Assembly (NCBI GenBank): GCA_041394265.1
Contig: JAWKIO010000005.1
Span: 248,001-312,000 of the forward strand
DNA: 64,000 bases
Source of the DNA: Acidimicrobiales bacterium
GTDB taxonomy: Bacteria > Actinomycetota > Acidimicrobiia > Acidimicrobiales > SZUA-35
Direction: 5' to 3'
Shown here: in pieces, positions 8,425 to 16,718 of the stretch
How the letters are laid out: every line of letters starts with the position of its first letter
How positions within the stretch are numbered: position 1 is the stretch's first letter
Translations under genes and position numbers: made by a program
Notes under the pieces: model-generated
Told to the model about the DNA's origin: nothing
Seen by the model: the letters and a program-made list of their open reading frames with translations, nothing else
Database searches by the model: none

Positions 8425-9255
8425 ATGGCAGAGCAGACCGAACCGGGACGGAACACGATCGAGGTGGACGGCAAGGTGGCGGTGGTGACCGGCGCCGGCT
8501 CGGGCATCGGCCGATCGCTCGCCCTCCGGTTCGCCGAGAACGGCGCAGCGACCGTGGTGTGTGCCGATCTCCACGGCGATGCGGCGGCCGAGACGGCGGC
8601 GATGGTCTCGGAACGCACCTCGACCACCGCCGCATCGGCGGCGATCGACGTTGCCGACGAGGCCGCCATCGAAGGGTTGGTGCGCGACACGATCGCCGAG
8701 CATGGAGGCATCGACATCTTCGTGTCGAACGCCGGCTACGGCCGACGCGGCGGGCTCGACCTCCCAACCGACGAGTGGCAGCAGATGATGGCGGTCCACA
8801 CCTGGTCGCATCTCGCGGCGGCCCGTGCCGTCATCCCTGGGATGGTCGAGCGCGGCGGTGGCTACCTGCTCAACACGGCCTCGGCCGCCGGGCTCCTGAC
8901 CCAGATCGACTCCGGGCCCTACGCAGTGTCGAAGCATGCGGCCGTGGCCCTGGCCGAATGGCTGGCCATCAACTACGGCGACGACGGCATCGGTGTGTCG
9001 GTGCTCTGCCCGCAGGCGGTCAGGACCAACATTCTCGGTCCACGCGCCGCGAAGGAGGGTGGCCGCCAGGCCGCCGGCGACGGCATCCTCGAACCCGACG
9101 ACGTCGCCGACGCCTGCATCGAGGCCATGCGCACCGGCGAGTTCCTCGTCCTCCCCCACCCCGAGGTCGCGACCTACGTCGCTCGCAAGGCGACCGACGT
9201 GGATCGCTGGCTGGCCGGTATGCGTCGCTTCCGACGCCGTCTCCGAGCCCAGTAG
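8425..9255 (+). CDS. Short-chain dehydrogenase/reductase
   Basis: 276 residues, classical SDR. The cofactor motif TGAGSGIG lies at about 22-29, the NAG strand is present in FVSNAGYG, the catalytic Ser lies in NTASAAG and Y166-K170 form YxxxK (YAVSKHA). Asp in VCADL after the second strand favours NAD(H). Substrate specificity cannot be read from the sequence. The ATG at 8425 has AAGGGGA upstream. The gene is divergent from the apbE operon, with 146 bp between them. Confidence 0.85.
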   Translation: MAEQTEPGRNTIEVDGKVAVVTGAGSGIGRSLALRFAENGAATVVCADLHGDAAAETAAMVSERTSTTAASAAIDVADEAAIEGLVRDTIAEHGGIDIFVSNAGYGRRGGLDLPTDEWQQMMAVHTWSHLAAARAVIPGMVERGGGYLLNTASAAGLLTQIDSGPYAVSKHAAVALAEWLAINYGDDGIGVSVLCPQAVRTNILGPRAAKEGGRQAAGDGILEPDDVADACIEAMRTGEFLVLPHPEVATYVARKATDVDRWLAGMRRFRRRLRAQ

Positions 9256-9316
9256 TTGCCCGAAACGGGTCAATCGCCAACTGCCCTCATGACGACGACG
9301 CGTCCGACGCTGTGCC

Positions 9317-10615
9317 ATGCGTTTCATGGCCGCCCGCCATCGATCGTTCCCGGGAGCGCATCGTCTCAAGGGCTACACGATGATCGGGCTGCTCATCGCC
9401 AGCCCGCTTGTCGCCTACGGCATCCTCATCGACGAACGCTCCAGTGAGGCGGCCGTCCTGCAGCAACAGCAGGATCTCGCCGAGCTCGACGATCTGATGG
9501 GCTACGGCGGGTTGATCCACAATTTCAAGAATTGGGTGCTGCGCCCAGGTGAACCGCGGTACCGGGATGACGCCACCCGGCAGGCCAATGAGGCCATTGC
9601 CGTGCTCAACCGTCTCGATCACCACCTCAACGGCGAAACGATCGAGATGGACGATGCCTTCGCCACCATCCGGGAGTATCAGACGAACATCGACCGCGTG
9701 ACCGAACTCCACCAACAGGGCTGGGACATCGAGGCGATCGACGCCGAGGTTCGCGTCGACGACGCAGCCGCGCTCGCCACGATCGATGCGCTGCAGGCCC
9801 TTATCTCTGCATCGATCGTCGAACGGCGTGCACACCTTCGACAGGAGCAACAGATGTTCTGGCTGTTGGTGGTGTCGACGGCGACGTCGATCGCCCTCCT
9901 CGACTACAGCCGGCGCCGTGCCTCGAACACGCGACTGCTCGAAGCAGCTCGGCACACCTCCGACATGGAGTCCTTCACTCGCATCGCCGCGCACGATCTG
10001 AAGGCACCGCTCAACCAGATCTCGAGCCTTGTCGACTTCATTCGTGAAGATGTCGGCGAGGCCGAACTGTCACCCGAACTCGAACATCACTTGACCCGGA
10101 TCGACGAGCGGATCGTGCGGCTCAACGCCCGAATCGTCGGTGTCTTCGAGTATCTGCGGGCTGGAGACTCAAATGAGCCCATGGTCTCGGTCGATCTCCG
10201 GCAACTGATCGACGACGTGTCCGCCGCCCTCCTCGCGGACGACGTTCAAGTCGTGATCGATCCGTCGGTCGGCGTCGTGACTGGTCGACCAGCCGAGCTC
10301 GAGACGGTGGTCGGCAACCTGTTGAGTAATGCTGTCAAGCACCACCCCGATCACAGCCCCGCCATCAAGATCAAGCTCGAGAACGATGACCACGGCCCGG
10401 TGCTGCACGTCATCGACGACGGTCCCGGGTTCACGCTCGACCGCAGGCAGAGCGTGTTCGAGATGTACTCGACACTCGACCAGCTAGCTGACCCGCTCTC
10501 GGGTGTGGGGCTGGCGATGGTCCGTCGGATCGTCAACAGCTGGGGTGGTGAGATCACGATCGCCGACGTCGTCCCTCATGGCGCCGACGTCATGGTGCGT
10601 CTCCCTGCAAACTGA
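9317..10615 (+). CDS. Membrane sensor histidine kinase
   Basis: 432 residues. Two membrane helices (about 21-38 and 180-196) flank an external, mostly helical sensor of about 140 residues with no family I recognise (it contains LIHNFKNWVLRPG). The kinase core follows: H box with H226 in AAHDLKAPLNQ, N box NLLSNAVKHH, G1 DDGPGF and G2 GVGLAMV. It autophosphorylates and passes phosphate to a response regulator, but no regulator gene is adjacent, so it is an orphan here. No good ribosome site is seen upstream of the ATG at 9317. Confidence 0.85.
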   Translation: MRFMAARHRSFPGAHRLKGYTMIGLLIASPLVAYGILIDERSSEAAVLQQQQDLAELDDLMGYGGLIHNFKNWVLRPGEPRYRDDATRQANEAIAVLNRLDHHLNGETIEMDDAFATIREYQTNIDRVTELHQQGWDIEAIDAEVRVDDAAALATIDALQALISASIVERRAHLRQEQQMFWLLVVSTATSIALLDYSRRRASNTRLLEAARHTSDMESFTRIAAHDLKAPLNQISSLVDFIREDVGEAELSPELEHHLTRIDERIVRLNARIVGVFEYLRAGDSNEPMVSVDLRQLIDDVSAALLADDVQVVIDPSVGVVTGRPAELETVVGNLLSNAVKHHPDHSPAIKIKLENDDHGPVLHVIDDGPGFTLDRRQSVFEMYSTLDQLADPLSGVGLAMVRRIVNSWGGEITIADVVPHGADVMVRLPAN

Positions 10616-10642
10616 CAAGCACTTCGCGTTTAGCCTGGTGCT

Positions 10643-11167
10643 GTGCACAGGTATCGCAACGTCGTCCTGACCGGGTTCATGGGAACGGGCAAGTCCACGG
10701 TTGGGCGACTGCTCGCAGCCCAGCTGGGGTTCGAGTTCGTCGACACCGACACCATCATCGAGGAGCGGCACGGTCCGATCGCCGTGATCTTCGCCGAGCA
10801 GGGTGAGTCGGCGTTCCGAGCCATCGAGCGCGAGGTGGCTGCCGAGCTGGGCGAACGCGACCATCTGGTCGTCGCCACCGGCGGTCGGCTGATGCTCGAT
10901 CCGGCGAACGTGCACGCGCTGAGCAACAATGCTGCGGTGTTCTGCCTCGTTGCCAGCCCCGACGAGATCCTCGAACGAGTGACCGCCGACGCCGCTCGCA
11001 TCGAGCGGCCGCTGCTCGCCGTCGACGATCCCCGTCAGCGCATCATCGACCTCCTCGACGAACGCGAGGCGGGGTACCGGTGCTTCACCCAGATCCTCAC
11101 GTCGCATCGCTCCCCCACCGACATCGCAGCGGAGCTCGCCGCCATCGTGGGAGCCGAGAACTCATGA
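10643..11167 (+). CDS. Shikimate-kinase-like P-loop kinase
   Basis: 174 residues, the usual AroK length. The P-loop GFMGTGKS is at 11-18, DTDTIIEERHG follows as in shikimate kinases, FRAIEREV matches the FR..E segment, and ERPLL and EREAGYR carry the lid and substrate Arg residues. The substrate loop is usually GGG; here it reads TGGRL, so the third Gly is Arg and substrate may differ. The GTG start at 10643 lies six bases after a TAGCCT -10-like box, suggesting a leaderless mRNA. The stop overlaps the PhyH start (ATGA). No other aromatic biosynthesis gene is next to it. Confidence 0.78.
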   Translation: MHRYRNVVLTGFMGTGKSTVGRLLAAQLGFEFVDTDTIIEERHGPIAVIFAEQGESAFRAIEREVAAELGERDHLVVATGGRLMLDPANVHALSNNAAVFCLVASPDEILERVTADAARIERPLLAVDDPRQRIIDLLDEREAGYRCFTQILTSHRSPTDIAAELAAIVGAENS

Positions 11168-11952
11168 CCGCCGAGATCCCCGTTCGATCGGCGCGTGATG
11201 CCTCCGCCGATGTGGCCGACGTCCTGGCCGAACATGGGTGCGTGGTCATCGAAGGACTGGCCGACGACGCCACCCGGCAACAGGTCATCGACGATCTCCA
11301 GGACCACATGGCGAGGGCGTCGACAGCCGACACCAACCCCGAGGACTTCTACGCCGGCAAGACCCGTCGGGTGATCGCGCTCGTCACCCGATCCGAGGGC
11401 GTTCGCACATTGATCCAGGATCCGCTGATCCACGACCTCTGCGAGGCGCACCTCGGGGCGAACTGTGCGCACCATCAGATCCAGGTGACCGCCGCTCTCA
11501 ACATTGGGCCGGGCGCCCGGGCCCAGGTACTGCACCGCGAGGAAGACCTCTACCCCTTCTTCGAGTTGCCTCGCCCCAACCTCGTGCTGGCCACGATGTG
11601 GGCGATCAGCGACTTCACCGCCGACAACGGCGGCACGCTGATGGTGCCCGGCAGCCACCGCTGGACCGCCGATCGTGTGGCCCAACCCGACGAGATCGTG
11701 GCCGCCGAGATGCCGGCTGGCTCGGTGCTCGTCTGGCTCGGTGGCACCCTGCACGGCGCGGGAGCAAACGTGAGCGACCAGTGGCGCTACGGCGTGGTGG
11801 TCACCTACTCGGTGGCGTGGCTCCGCCAAGAGGAGAACCAGTACCTCAGCATTCCGCCCGACGTGCTCGCCACGCTGTCACCGGAGCTGCGGGCCCTGAC
11901 CGGTCACACCATGCACAACGGACTCGGCTTCCACGACCCCTCGGTGCGCTGA
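11164..11952 (+). CDS. Phytanoyl-CoA dioxygenase (PhyH) family protein
   Basis: 262 residues. A jelly-roll Fe(II)/2-oxoglutarate oxygenase of the PhyH family: the first metal motif is LHREED, GGTLMVPGSH follows as is typical, the distal His lies in GTLHGAG and the 2-oxoglutarate-binding Arg probably in QWRYGV. Family members hydroxylate CoA esters or secondary metabolites, and the substrate is not predictable. The ATG overlaps the kinase stop by 4 bp, so the two form one unit. The 3' end overlaps the convergent MFS gene by 75 bp. Confidence 0.85.
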   Translation: MTAEIPVRSARDASADVADVLAEHGCVVIEGLADDATRQQVIDDLQDHMARASTADTNPEDFYAGKTRRVIALVTRSEGVRTLIQDPLIHDLCEAHLGANCAHHQIQVTAALNIGPGARAQVLHREEDLYPFFELPRPNLVLATMWAISDFTADNGGTLMVPGSHRWTADRVAQPDEIVAAEMPAGSVLVWLGGTLHGAGANVSDQWRYGVVVTYSVAWLRQEENQYLSIPPDVLATLSPELRALTGHTMHNGLGFHDPSVR

Positions 11953-13215
11953 ATTCATCGGCTCCGTACGACCGCTGCCTCCGTCGGTGTCGGTGGCCTG
12001 TTTCGCCGACGTGAGCGGCGCTGCGGCCCCGGCCACCAGGGTCGCCACCACGAGCATCGCCGGAACGAAGGTCAGGGCCTGCACCACACCGAGGTGGTCA
12101 CCCACGAAGCCGATCAGCGGTGGACCAGCCAGGAAGGCGCAGTAGCCGATCGACGAGACCACGCTCACTCGCCGCGCCGCCACTCGCGGCTCATCGGCGC
12201 CGGCGCTCATGGCGATCGGGAAGCCGAGCGACGCACCGAATCCCCACAGCACGACACCGGCGAATGCGACCGCAGGTACCGGTGCGACGATGAAGATCCC
12301 GGCGCCGACAATGCCGCAACCGGCCGTGGCCCGCAGCAGCCGGACGCGACCGTACCGATCGATCATGCCGGGTCCGAACCAGCGTGCAAGCGTCATCGCC
12401 GCGAGGAACACGGCAAGGGCAAGCGTGCCGATGGCCTCGGGGGCGTCGTGACCGTCGACCAGGGAGACGGCGATCCAGTCGTTCGCCACACCTTCGGCGA
12501 AGGCGAACGCAAGGGCGATCACGCCGATCAGCAGGGTTCGTGGCTCACTCCACGCGTCACGTGCGCCGAAGGGTGCAGCGACGGTGCTGCCGTTGGTGTC
12601 CTCGGAAGCATCGGGCTCGACATCGTGCAGGAACTGTGTGGTGGCAACGATGACCGCGGCACTCACGGCGATGGCCACCAGGCAGAGATGCACGGTGACC
12701 GATACCTTGGCGGCGACGGCGAGCGTGCCGAGCAACGCACCCGCCACGGTGCCGAGACTGAAGCCGGCATGGAACCGAGGCATGAGTGACGAGCCGACGC
12801 GTGTCTCCACCGCCGCACCATGGACGTTGATGCCGACGTCCCAAGCACCAGCCGACAGCCCGATCATGAACAGGCCGATGGTCACCGGCACCACACCCAC
12901 TCGATACCCGACGCCAACGGTCACGAGTGCCGGGGTAACCAACATCGCCATCAGCTTCACCGTCTTCGCCGGGCCGACCGCCGTGATCAACGGGCCGGCA
13001 TAGGCCAACGACACGAGCGATCCGACGGCCAGCGACAACAGCACCAGTCCGAGCTCCGACGGCTCGAGCCCGAGCCGGTCGCGAATCTGAGGGATGCGTG
13101 CCGCCCACGAGGCGATGAGGAAACCGGCGCCACCGAACGACAGATAGGTGGCGGCGACCGCCCGTCGGACGCTCGAGTCATGCACGGTTGGTGGCGTCTC
13201 GGAGGTGGTGATCAC
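11878..13215 (-). CDS. MFS transporter
   Basis: 445 residues with about 12 hydrophobic helices in two halves joined by a charged loop (VEPDASEDTNGS). The segment GGAGFLIASWAARIPQIRDRLGL and the later GFGASLGFPIAMS fit the fucose/YbjJ-like MFS branch; substrate unknown. The GTG at 13215 (VITTSETPP) is chosen because the membrane protein begins about 17 residues later; the frame stays open further but would run into the divergent CoA-transferase promoter. About 25 hydrophilic residues at the C-terminus lie in the 75-bp overlap with the PhyH gene. Confidence 0.85.
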   Translation of the reverse strand: MITTSETPPTVHDSSVRRAVAATYLSFGGAGFLIASWAARIPQIRDRLGLEPSELGLVLLSLAVGSLVSLAYAGPLITAVGPAKTVKLMAMLVTPALVTVGVGYRVGVVPVTIGLFMIGLSAGAWDVGINVHGAAVETRVGSSLMPRFHAGFSLGTVAGALLGTLAVAAKVSVTVHLCLVAIAVSAAVIVATTQFLHDVEPDASEDTNGSTVAAPFGARDAWSEPRTLLIGVIALAFAFAEGVANDWIAVSLVDGHDAPEAIGTLALAVFLAAMTLARWFGPGMIDRYGRVRLLRATAGCGIVGAGIFIVAPVPAVAFAGVVLWGFGASLGFPIAMSAGADEPRVAARRVSVVSSIGYCAFLAGPPLIGFVGDHLGVVQALTFVPAMLVVATLVAGAAAPLTSAKQATDTDGGSGRTEPMNSAHRGVVEAESVVHGVTGQGPQLR

Positions 13216-13288
13216 TCGGTGACGATAGTGGCGCAGCGTCGGGATGATCGCATTCGCCATCGAGCGAATCACGCGGGAGACTCCCCCG

Positions 13289-14374
13289 ATGGGATCACTC
13301 CTCGAAGGCATCACCATCGTCGATCTGTCCACCGTCGTCTCCGGCCCGTTCGCAGTACGGATGCTGCTCGAACAGGGGGCACGGGTCATCAAGGTCGAGG
13401 CACCCGGTATCAGCGATGCCTCTCGGTTCGTCGGGACCAGTCGGCACGGCGTCACGGCGATGTACACGACCTGCAATCACGGCAAGGAGGTGCGGACCAT
13501 CGACGTGAAGACCCAGGATGGTCTGGCCGAACTCCTGGGGCTCATCGACGATGCCGACATGTTGGTGCAGAACTTCCGCCCCGGAGCGATGGATCGAATG
13601 GGACTGGGTTGGGACACCCTTCACGCCCGCAATCCGCAGCTGATCTGTCTGTCGATCTCCGGCTTCGGGCCCAACGGTCCGATGTCGGGCATCCGGGTCT
13701 ACGACCCGATCATCCAAGCTGCCGCCGGGATCTGTGACACCCAGGTCGACCCGCTGAGCGGCGGCCCCTTCCTGTTCCAGGGGATCCTCGCCGACAAGGT
13801 CACCTCGCTGTACACCGCGCAGGCCGCCTTCGCGGCGCTGCTCGAACGGGCCCAGCAACAGCTGGCCACCGGCACCAGCGAGGGCCGCCACATCGAGCTG
13901 AACATGTTCGACTGCGCCATCCATTTCAACTGGCCCGACGGCATGTACAACCACACCTACGTCGATGACGACGGCGTGGTCCCGGCCCCGGATTTCTCTG
14001 CGGCCTACCGCCTCACCCCGGTGGCCGATGGCCATCTCGCCTACAGCGTGGTCACCGACTCCGAACTCAGTGGCGCCATGCGAGCCGTCGGGCTGGGCCC
14101 CCTCTTCGATGATCCGTTGTACGCCACACCGCAGGCTCGCGCCGCACAACGCCTCGACCTGCTGCGAATGGTTCGTGACGCCATCGTCGAGGCACCGTCG
14201 CTCGACGATCTGCTGACTGCTCTCTGGCAGCACGACGTTCCTGCGTCGAAGGTCGAGGCCCGAGCCGACCTGCACGACCACCCCCAAGTCGAGGCGAACG
14301 GCAGCATCCGGGTGGTCACCGACCACGAGCATGGTCCGTTCCGCCAATCGGCGCCTGTCTTCGAGATCGGCTGA
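13289..14374 (+). CDS. CaiB/BaiF family CoA-transferase
   Basis: 361 residues. A class III CoA-transferase: EGITIVDLSTVVSGPF, GARVIKVEAPG, LVQNFRPGAMDRMGLG and SGFGPNGP are family signatures, and the catalytic Asp is expected at D139 (VYDPIIQAAAG). It moves CoA between acyl groups, typically for carboxylic acids entering catabolism. GGGAGA lies seven bases before the ATG. It is divergent from the MFS gene, which may import its substrate; this is inference from position only. Confidence 0.88.
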   Translation: MGSLLEGITIVDLSTVVSGPFAVRMLLEQGARVIKVEAPGISDASRFVGTSRHGVTAMYTTCNHGKEVRTIDVKTQDGLAELLGLIDDADMLVQNFRPGAMDRMGLGWDTLHARNPQLICLSISGFGPNGPMSGIRVYDPIIQAAAGICDTQVDPLSGGPFLFQGILADKVTSLYTAQAAFAALLERAQQQLATGTSEGRHIELNMFDCAIHFNWPDGMYNHTYVDDDGVVPAPDFSAAYRLTPVADGHLAYSVVTDSELSGAMRAVGLGPLFDDPLYATPQARAAQRLDLLRMVRDAIVEAPSLDDLLTALWQHDVPASKVEARADLHDHPQVEANGSIRVVTDHEHGPFRQSAPVFEIG

Positions 14375-14385
14375 CCGAGCGATCG

Positions 14386-14850
14386 TCAGCCCATCGGCGG
14401 ACCGACGAGATCGATGCCGTAGTTCGCGACCGATCCCACCATGCGCGCAATGTCCGGCTCGGTCGCCGGAGGCAGCAGCGGCTCGCCGGCCACGTCACTT
14501 GCATCGATGTGGAAGCCCTCGACGCCTCCCGGTGTCGCGAACTCGAGCAGGTGGACCTCCTCACTCTCCACCCGGAAGCTGTGAGGCACGTTGCGCGGGA
14601 GCCACACGAAACCGCCGGCCGAGACGCCCTGCTCCACGTCGCCAACCGCGACCGTCAACTCGCCCTCGAGGACGAGCAGGGCGGTGTCTTCGCGATGGTG
14701 AACATGGAGCGGTGGAGAGAAGCCGCGACGGGCCCGCTGCTCCAGGACCGAGAAGTTGCCCTCTGTGTCCGCTCGTCCGGCGATGACCCGCAGGAGTGTT
14801 CCTGCGAACCACCGGTCGCGATCCGCCTCGTGTGCCCTCATTGCCAGCAT
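14386..14850 (-). CDS. Cupin-domain protein
   Basis: 154 residues. A single cupin: motif 1 is PLHVHHREDTALLVLEGEL with His/His/Glu metal ligands, and motif 2 is WLPRNVPHSFRV. Similar small cupins are annotated as quercetinase-like, but activity varies from dioxygenase to sensor. Starts at 14850 and 14841 are both possible. It is divergent from a TetR gene; the 66-bp gap contains two operator copies, so this cupin is the likely target of that TetR. Confidence 0.8.
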   Translation of the reverse strand: MLAMRAHEADRDRWFAGTLLRVIAGRADTEGNFSVLEQRARRGFSPPLHVHHREDTALLVLEGELTVAVGDVEQGVSAGGFVWLPRNVPHSFRVESEEVHLLEFATPGGVEGFHIDASDVAGEPLLPPATEPDIARMVGSVANYGIDLVGPPMG

Positions 14851-14866
14851 GGCTCACATCCCTCTG

Positions 14867-14900
14867 CTATTCAATAGAGTTCATCTCTATTCGATAGAGT
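14867..14900. promoter_or_regulatory. Twin TetR operators in the cupin-tetR intergenic region
   Basis: Two near-identical 14-mers, CTATTCAATAGAGT (14867-14880) and CTATTCGATAGAGT (14887-14900), differ at one base and are spaced exactly 20 bp (two helical turns). Each is a dyad (CTATT-N-AATAG; CTCTAT-N3-ATAGAG including two bases upstream). The -10-like TATTCT of the tetR gene is at 14903-14908, so the second site occupies its -35/-10 spacer: autorepression plus control of the divergent cupin is expected. Confidence 0.75.
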
Positions 14901-14916
14901 GATATTCTACCGATCG

Positions 14917-15597
14917 ATGTCTGGTGTCAAGAGGCCATCCGGGACCGACGAGAAGGCGAGGCGGAGCTACGACTCGAGTCGCCGCCAGGCCCGGGCGCGA
15001 GCGACCCGTCGATCGATCCTCGACGCCGCCGCTCGATTGTTCGTCGACGCCGGGTACGGCGCTACGACACTTCAACAGATTGCTGACGAGGCGGGCGTCG
15101 CCGTCCAGACGATCTACGCAACGCTCGGCTCGAAAAAGGCGATTCTGGAAGAGGTCCTCGACGTATCGATCGCAGGTGACGACGCACCGGTGGCGGTGAA
15201 CGATCGTGATTGGATGCACGACGTCTTCCACCACCCCGATCCTCACGAGCGCCTGCGCGCCTATGCCGCCGCGGTCACCGCCATTCACCAACGTGCCGGA
15301 TCGGTCTTCACCGTGATCCGTTCAGCGGCAGCCGCCGACCCCGAGCTCGCACCATTGGCCGCCACCACGGAACATCGGCGACGTGTAGGAGCCACGAACA
15401 TCATCGACGCACTTGCTTCGATCACACCGCTGCATCCGGGTCTGAGCGTCGCCGAGGCGATCGACGTGCTCTGGACCCTCAACAGCCCGGAGATCCACCG
15501 CCACCTCGTCGTCGACAGCGGGTGGGCACCTGACCGGTTTCGGACCTGGCTGGCCGACACCTTGATTGCAGCGCTCCTCCCGCCGCCGACCCCCTGA
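14917..15597 (+). CDS. TetR family transcriptional regulator
   Basis: 226 residues. A basic N-terminal tail is followed by a TetR HTH (RSILDAAARLF, TTLQQIADEAGVAVQTIYATLGSKKAIL) and an all-helical ligand domain. The ATG at 14917 lies eight bases after a TATTCT box, consistent with a leaderless transcript; a GTG at 14899 would lie inside the operator. It probably represses itself and the divergent cupin. Because it precedes the catechol operon on the same strand it may also influence it, but a LysR-type dyad upstream of that operon suggests a different main regulator. Confidence 0.87.
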   Translation: MSGVKRPSGTDEKARRSYDSSRRQARARATRRSILDAAARLFVDAGYGATTLQQIADEAGVAVQTIYATLGSKKAILEEVLDVSIAGDDAPVAVNDRDWMHDVFHHPDPHERLRAYAAAVTAIHQRAGSVFTVIRSAAAADPELAPLAATTEHRRRVGATNIIDALASITPLHPGLSVAEAIDVLWTLNSPEIHRHLVVDSGWAPDRFRTWLADTLIAALLPPPTP

Positions 15598-15648
15598 ACG
15601 CTCGACAAGCGGCGTCGGCAGACGACCAGGGTCCAACGTCACCTCCCG

Positions 15649-15665
15649 CATACCACTTGGGTATC
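15649..15665. promoter_or_regulatory. LysR-type dyad in the meta-cleavage operon promoter
   Basis: CATACCACTTGGGTATC is an interrupted dyad (ATACC-N5-GGTAT) that fits the LysR T-N11-A rule. It has the same invariant positions (CATACC-N4-GGGTAT) as the site at 23602-23618 upstream of the lysR gene. It lies 112 bp before the catechol 2,3-dioxygenase start, a usual place for an activator recognition site. No clear -35/-10 pair could be chosen in the remaining leader. Confidence 0.65.
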
Positions 15666-15776
15666 GAGACACCGCACAACAAGTATTGGATCTCCATTGT
15701 GACCGTGGTCATGCTGGCGAACAGGGCAACGGCAACGAGGCCGCAGCGCCCGAGTCGTCACACAAAGGAGTCCTCG

Positions 15777-16712
15777 ATGGCATTGACAGGCGTCATTCGT
15801 CCCGGTCACATCCAACTTCGCATGCTCGATCTGGAGGCCGGTGTCCACCACTATCGAGACGTCCTCGGGCTCGAGGAGACCGGTCGCGACGACCAGGGCC
15901 GCGTGTATCTCAAGACGTGGGACGAGCGTGATCACTCGTCCGTGATCCTGCGCGAGGCCGACGAGGCCGGCATGGACTTCATCGGCTTCAAGGTGCTCAA
16001 CGAAGCCACGCTCGATCAGCTCGAGCGGGCCGTGCAGGACTACGGCATCGAGACCACCCGCCTCCCGGCCGGCGAGATGCTCGAGACCGGCGAGCGGGTT
16101 CGCTTCGTCATCCCGACCGGTCACCAGTTCGAGCTGTATGCCACCAAGACCCTGGTCGGCAACCCGCTCGGCACCAACAACCCCAAGTCGTGGTGCCCCG
16201 ATTCCGATCGCGGCATCGCACCGGTCCGCTTCGACCACGCCCTGCTCTACGGACCCGACGTGCTCGGCGTCCTCGATCTGTTCACCAACGTGCTCGGCTT
16301 CCATCTGACCGAGTACGTCACGTTGCCCGACAGCGACGAGAAGGGCGCACTCTGGCTGTCGTGCTCCAACAAGGCCCACGACATCGCGTTCGTCGTCCAT
16401 CCCGAACCCGACCGCTTCCATCACGTGTCGTTCCTGCTCGACTCGTGGGAGAAGGTGCTGCGGGCCGCCCAGATCATGGCCGTCAACGACGTGCCCGTCG
16501 ACATCGGCCCCACCCAGCACGGCATCACCCGTGGCGGCACCATCTATGCCTGGGACCCCGCGGGCAACCGGTTCGAGACCTTCCAGGGCGGCACCGCGCC
16601 CTACCCGGACTGGGAGCCGATGGCCTGGACCTGGGAAGGACTCGGCGCCGGCGGCGGCCTCGACATGTCGAAGCGGGTCCTGCACGACACGTTCCTGTCG
16701 ATCGTCACCTGA
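15777..16712 (+). CDS. dmpB: Catechol 2,3-dioxygenase
   Basis: 311 residues, the XylE/DmpB length. It cleaves catechol next to the diol to 2-hydroxymuconic semialdehyde, using Fe(II) bound by H154 (FDHALL), H216 (FHHVSF) and E267 (RFETF). The N-terminal non-catalytic vicinal oxygen chelate domain carries RPGHIQLRMLDL, VLGLEETGRD and GRVYLKTWDERDH, very close to classical XylE. AAAGGAG lies six bases before the ATG; the longer open frame upstream crosses the promoter. It is the first gene of a compact eight-gene operon running to 22654. Confidence 0.95.
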   Translation: MALTGVIRPGHIQLRMLDLEAGVHHYRDVLGLEETGRDDQGRVYLKTWDERDHSSVILREADEAGMDFIGFKVLNEATLDQLERAVQDYGIETTRLPAGEMLETGERVRFVIPTGHQFELYATKTLVGNPLGTNNPKSWCPDSDRGIAPVRFDHALLYGPDVLGVLDLFTNVLGFHLTEYVTLPDSDEKGALWLSCSNKAHDIAFVVHPEPDRFHHVSFLLDSWEKVLRAAQIMAVNDVPVDIGPTQHGITRGGTIYAWDPAGNRFETFQGGTAPYPDWEPMAWTWEGLGAGGGLDMSKRVLHDTFLSIVT

Positions 16713-16718
16713 TCAGCC

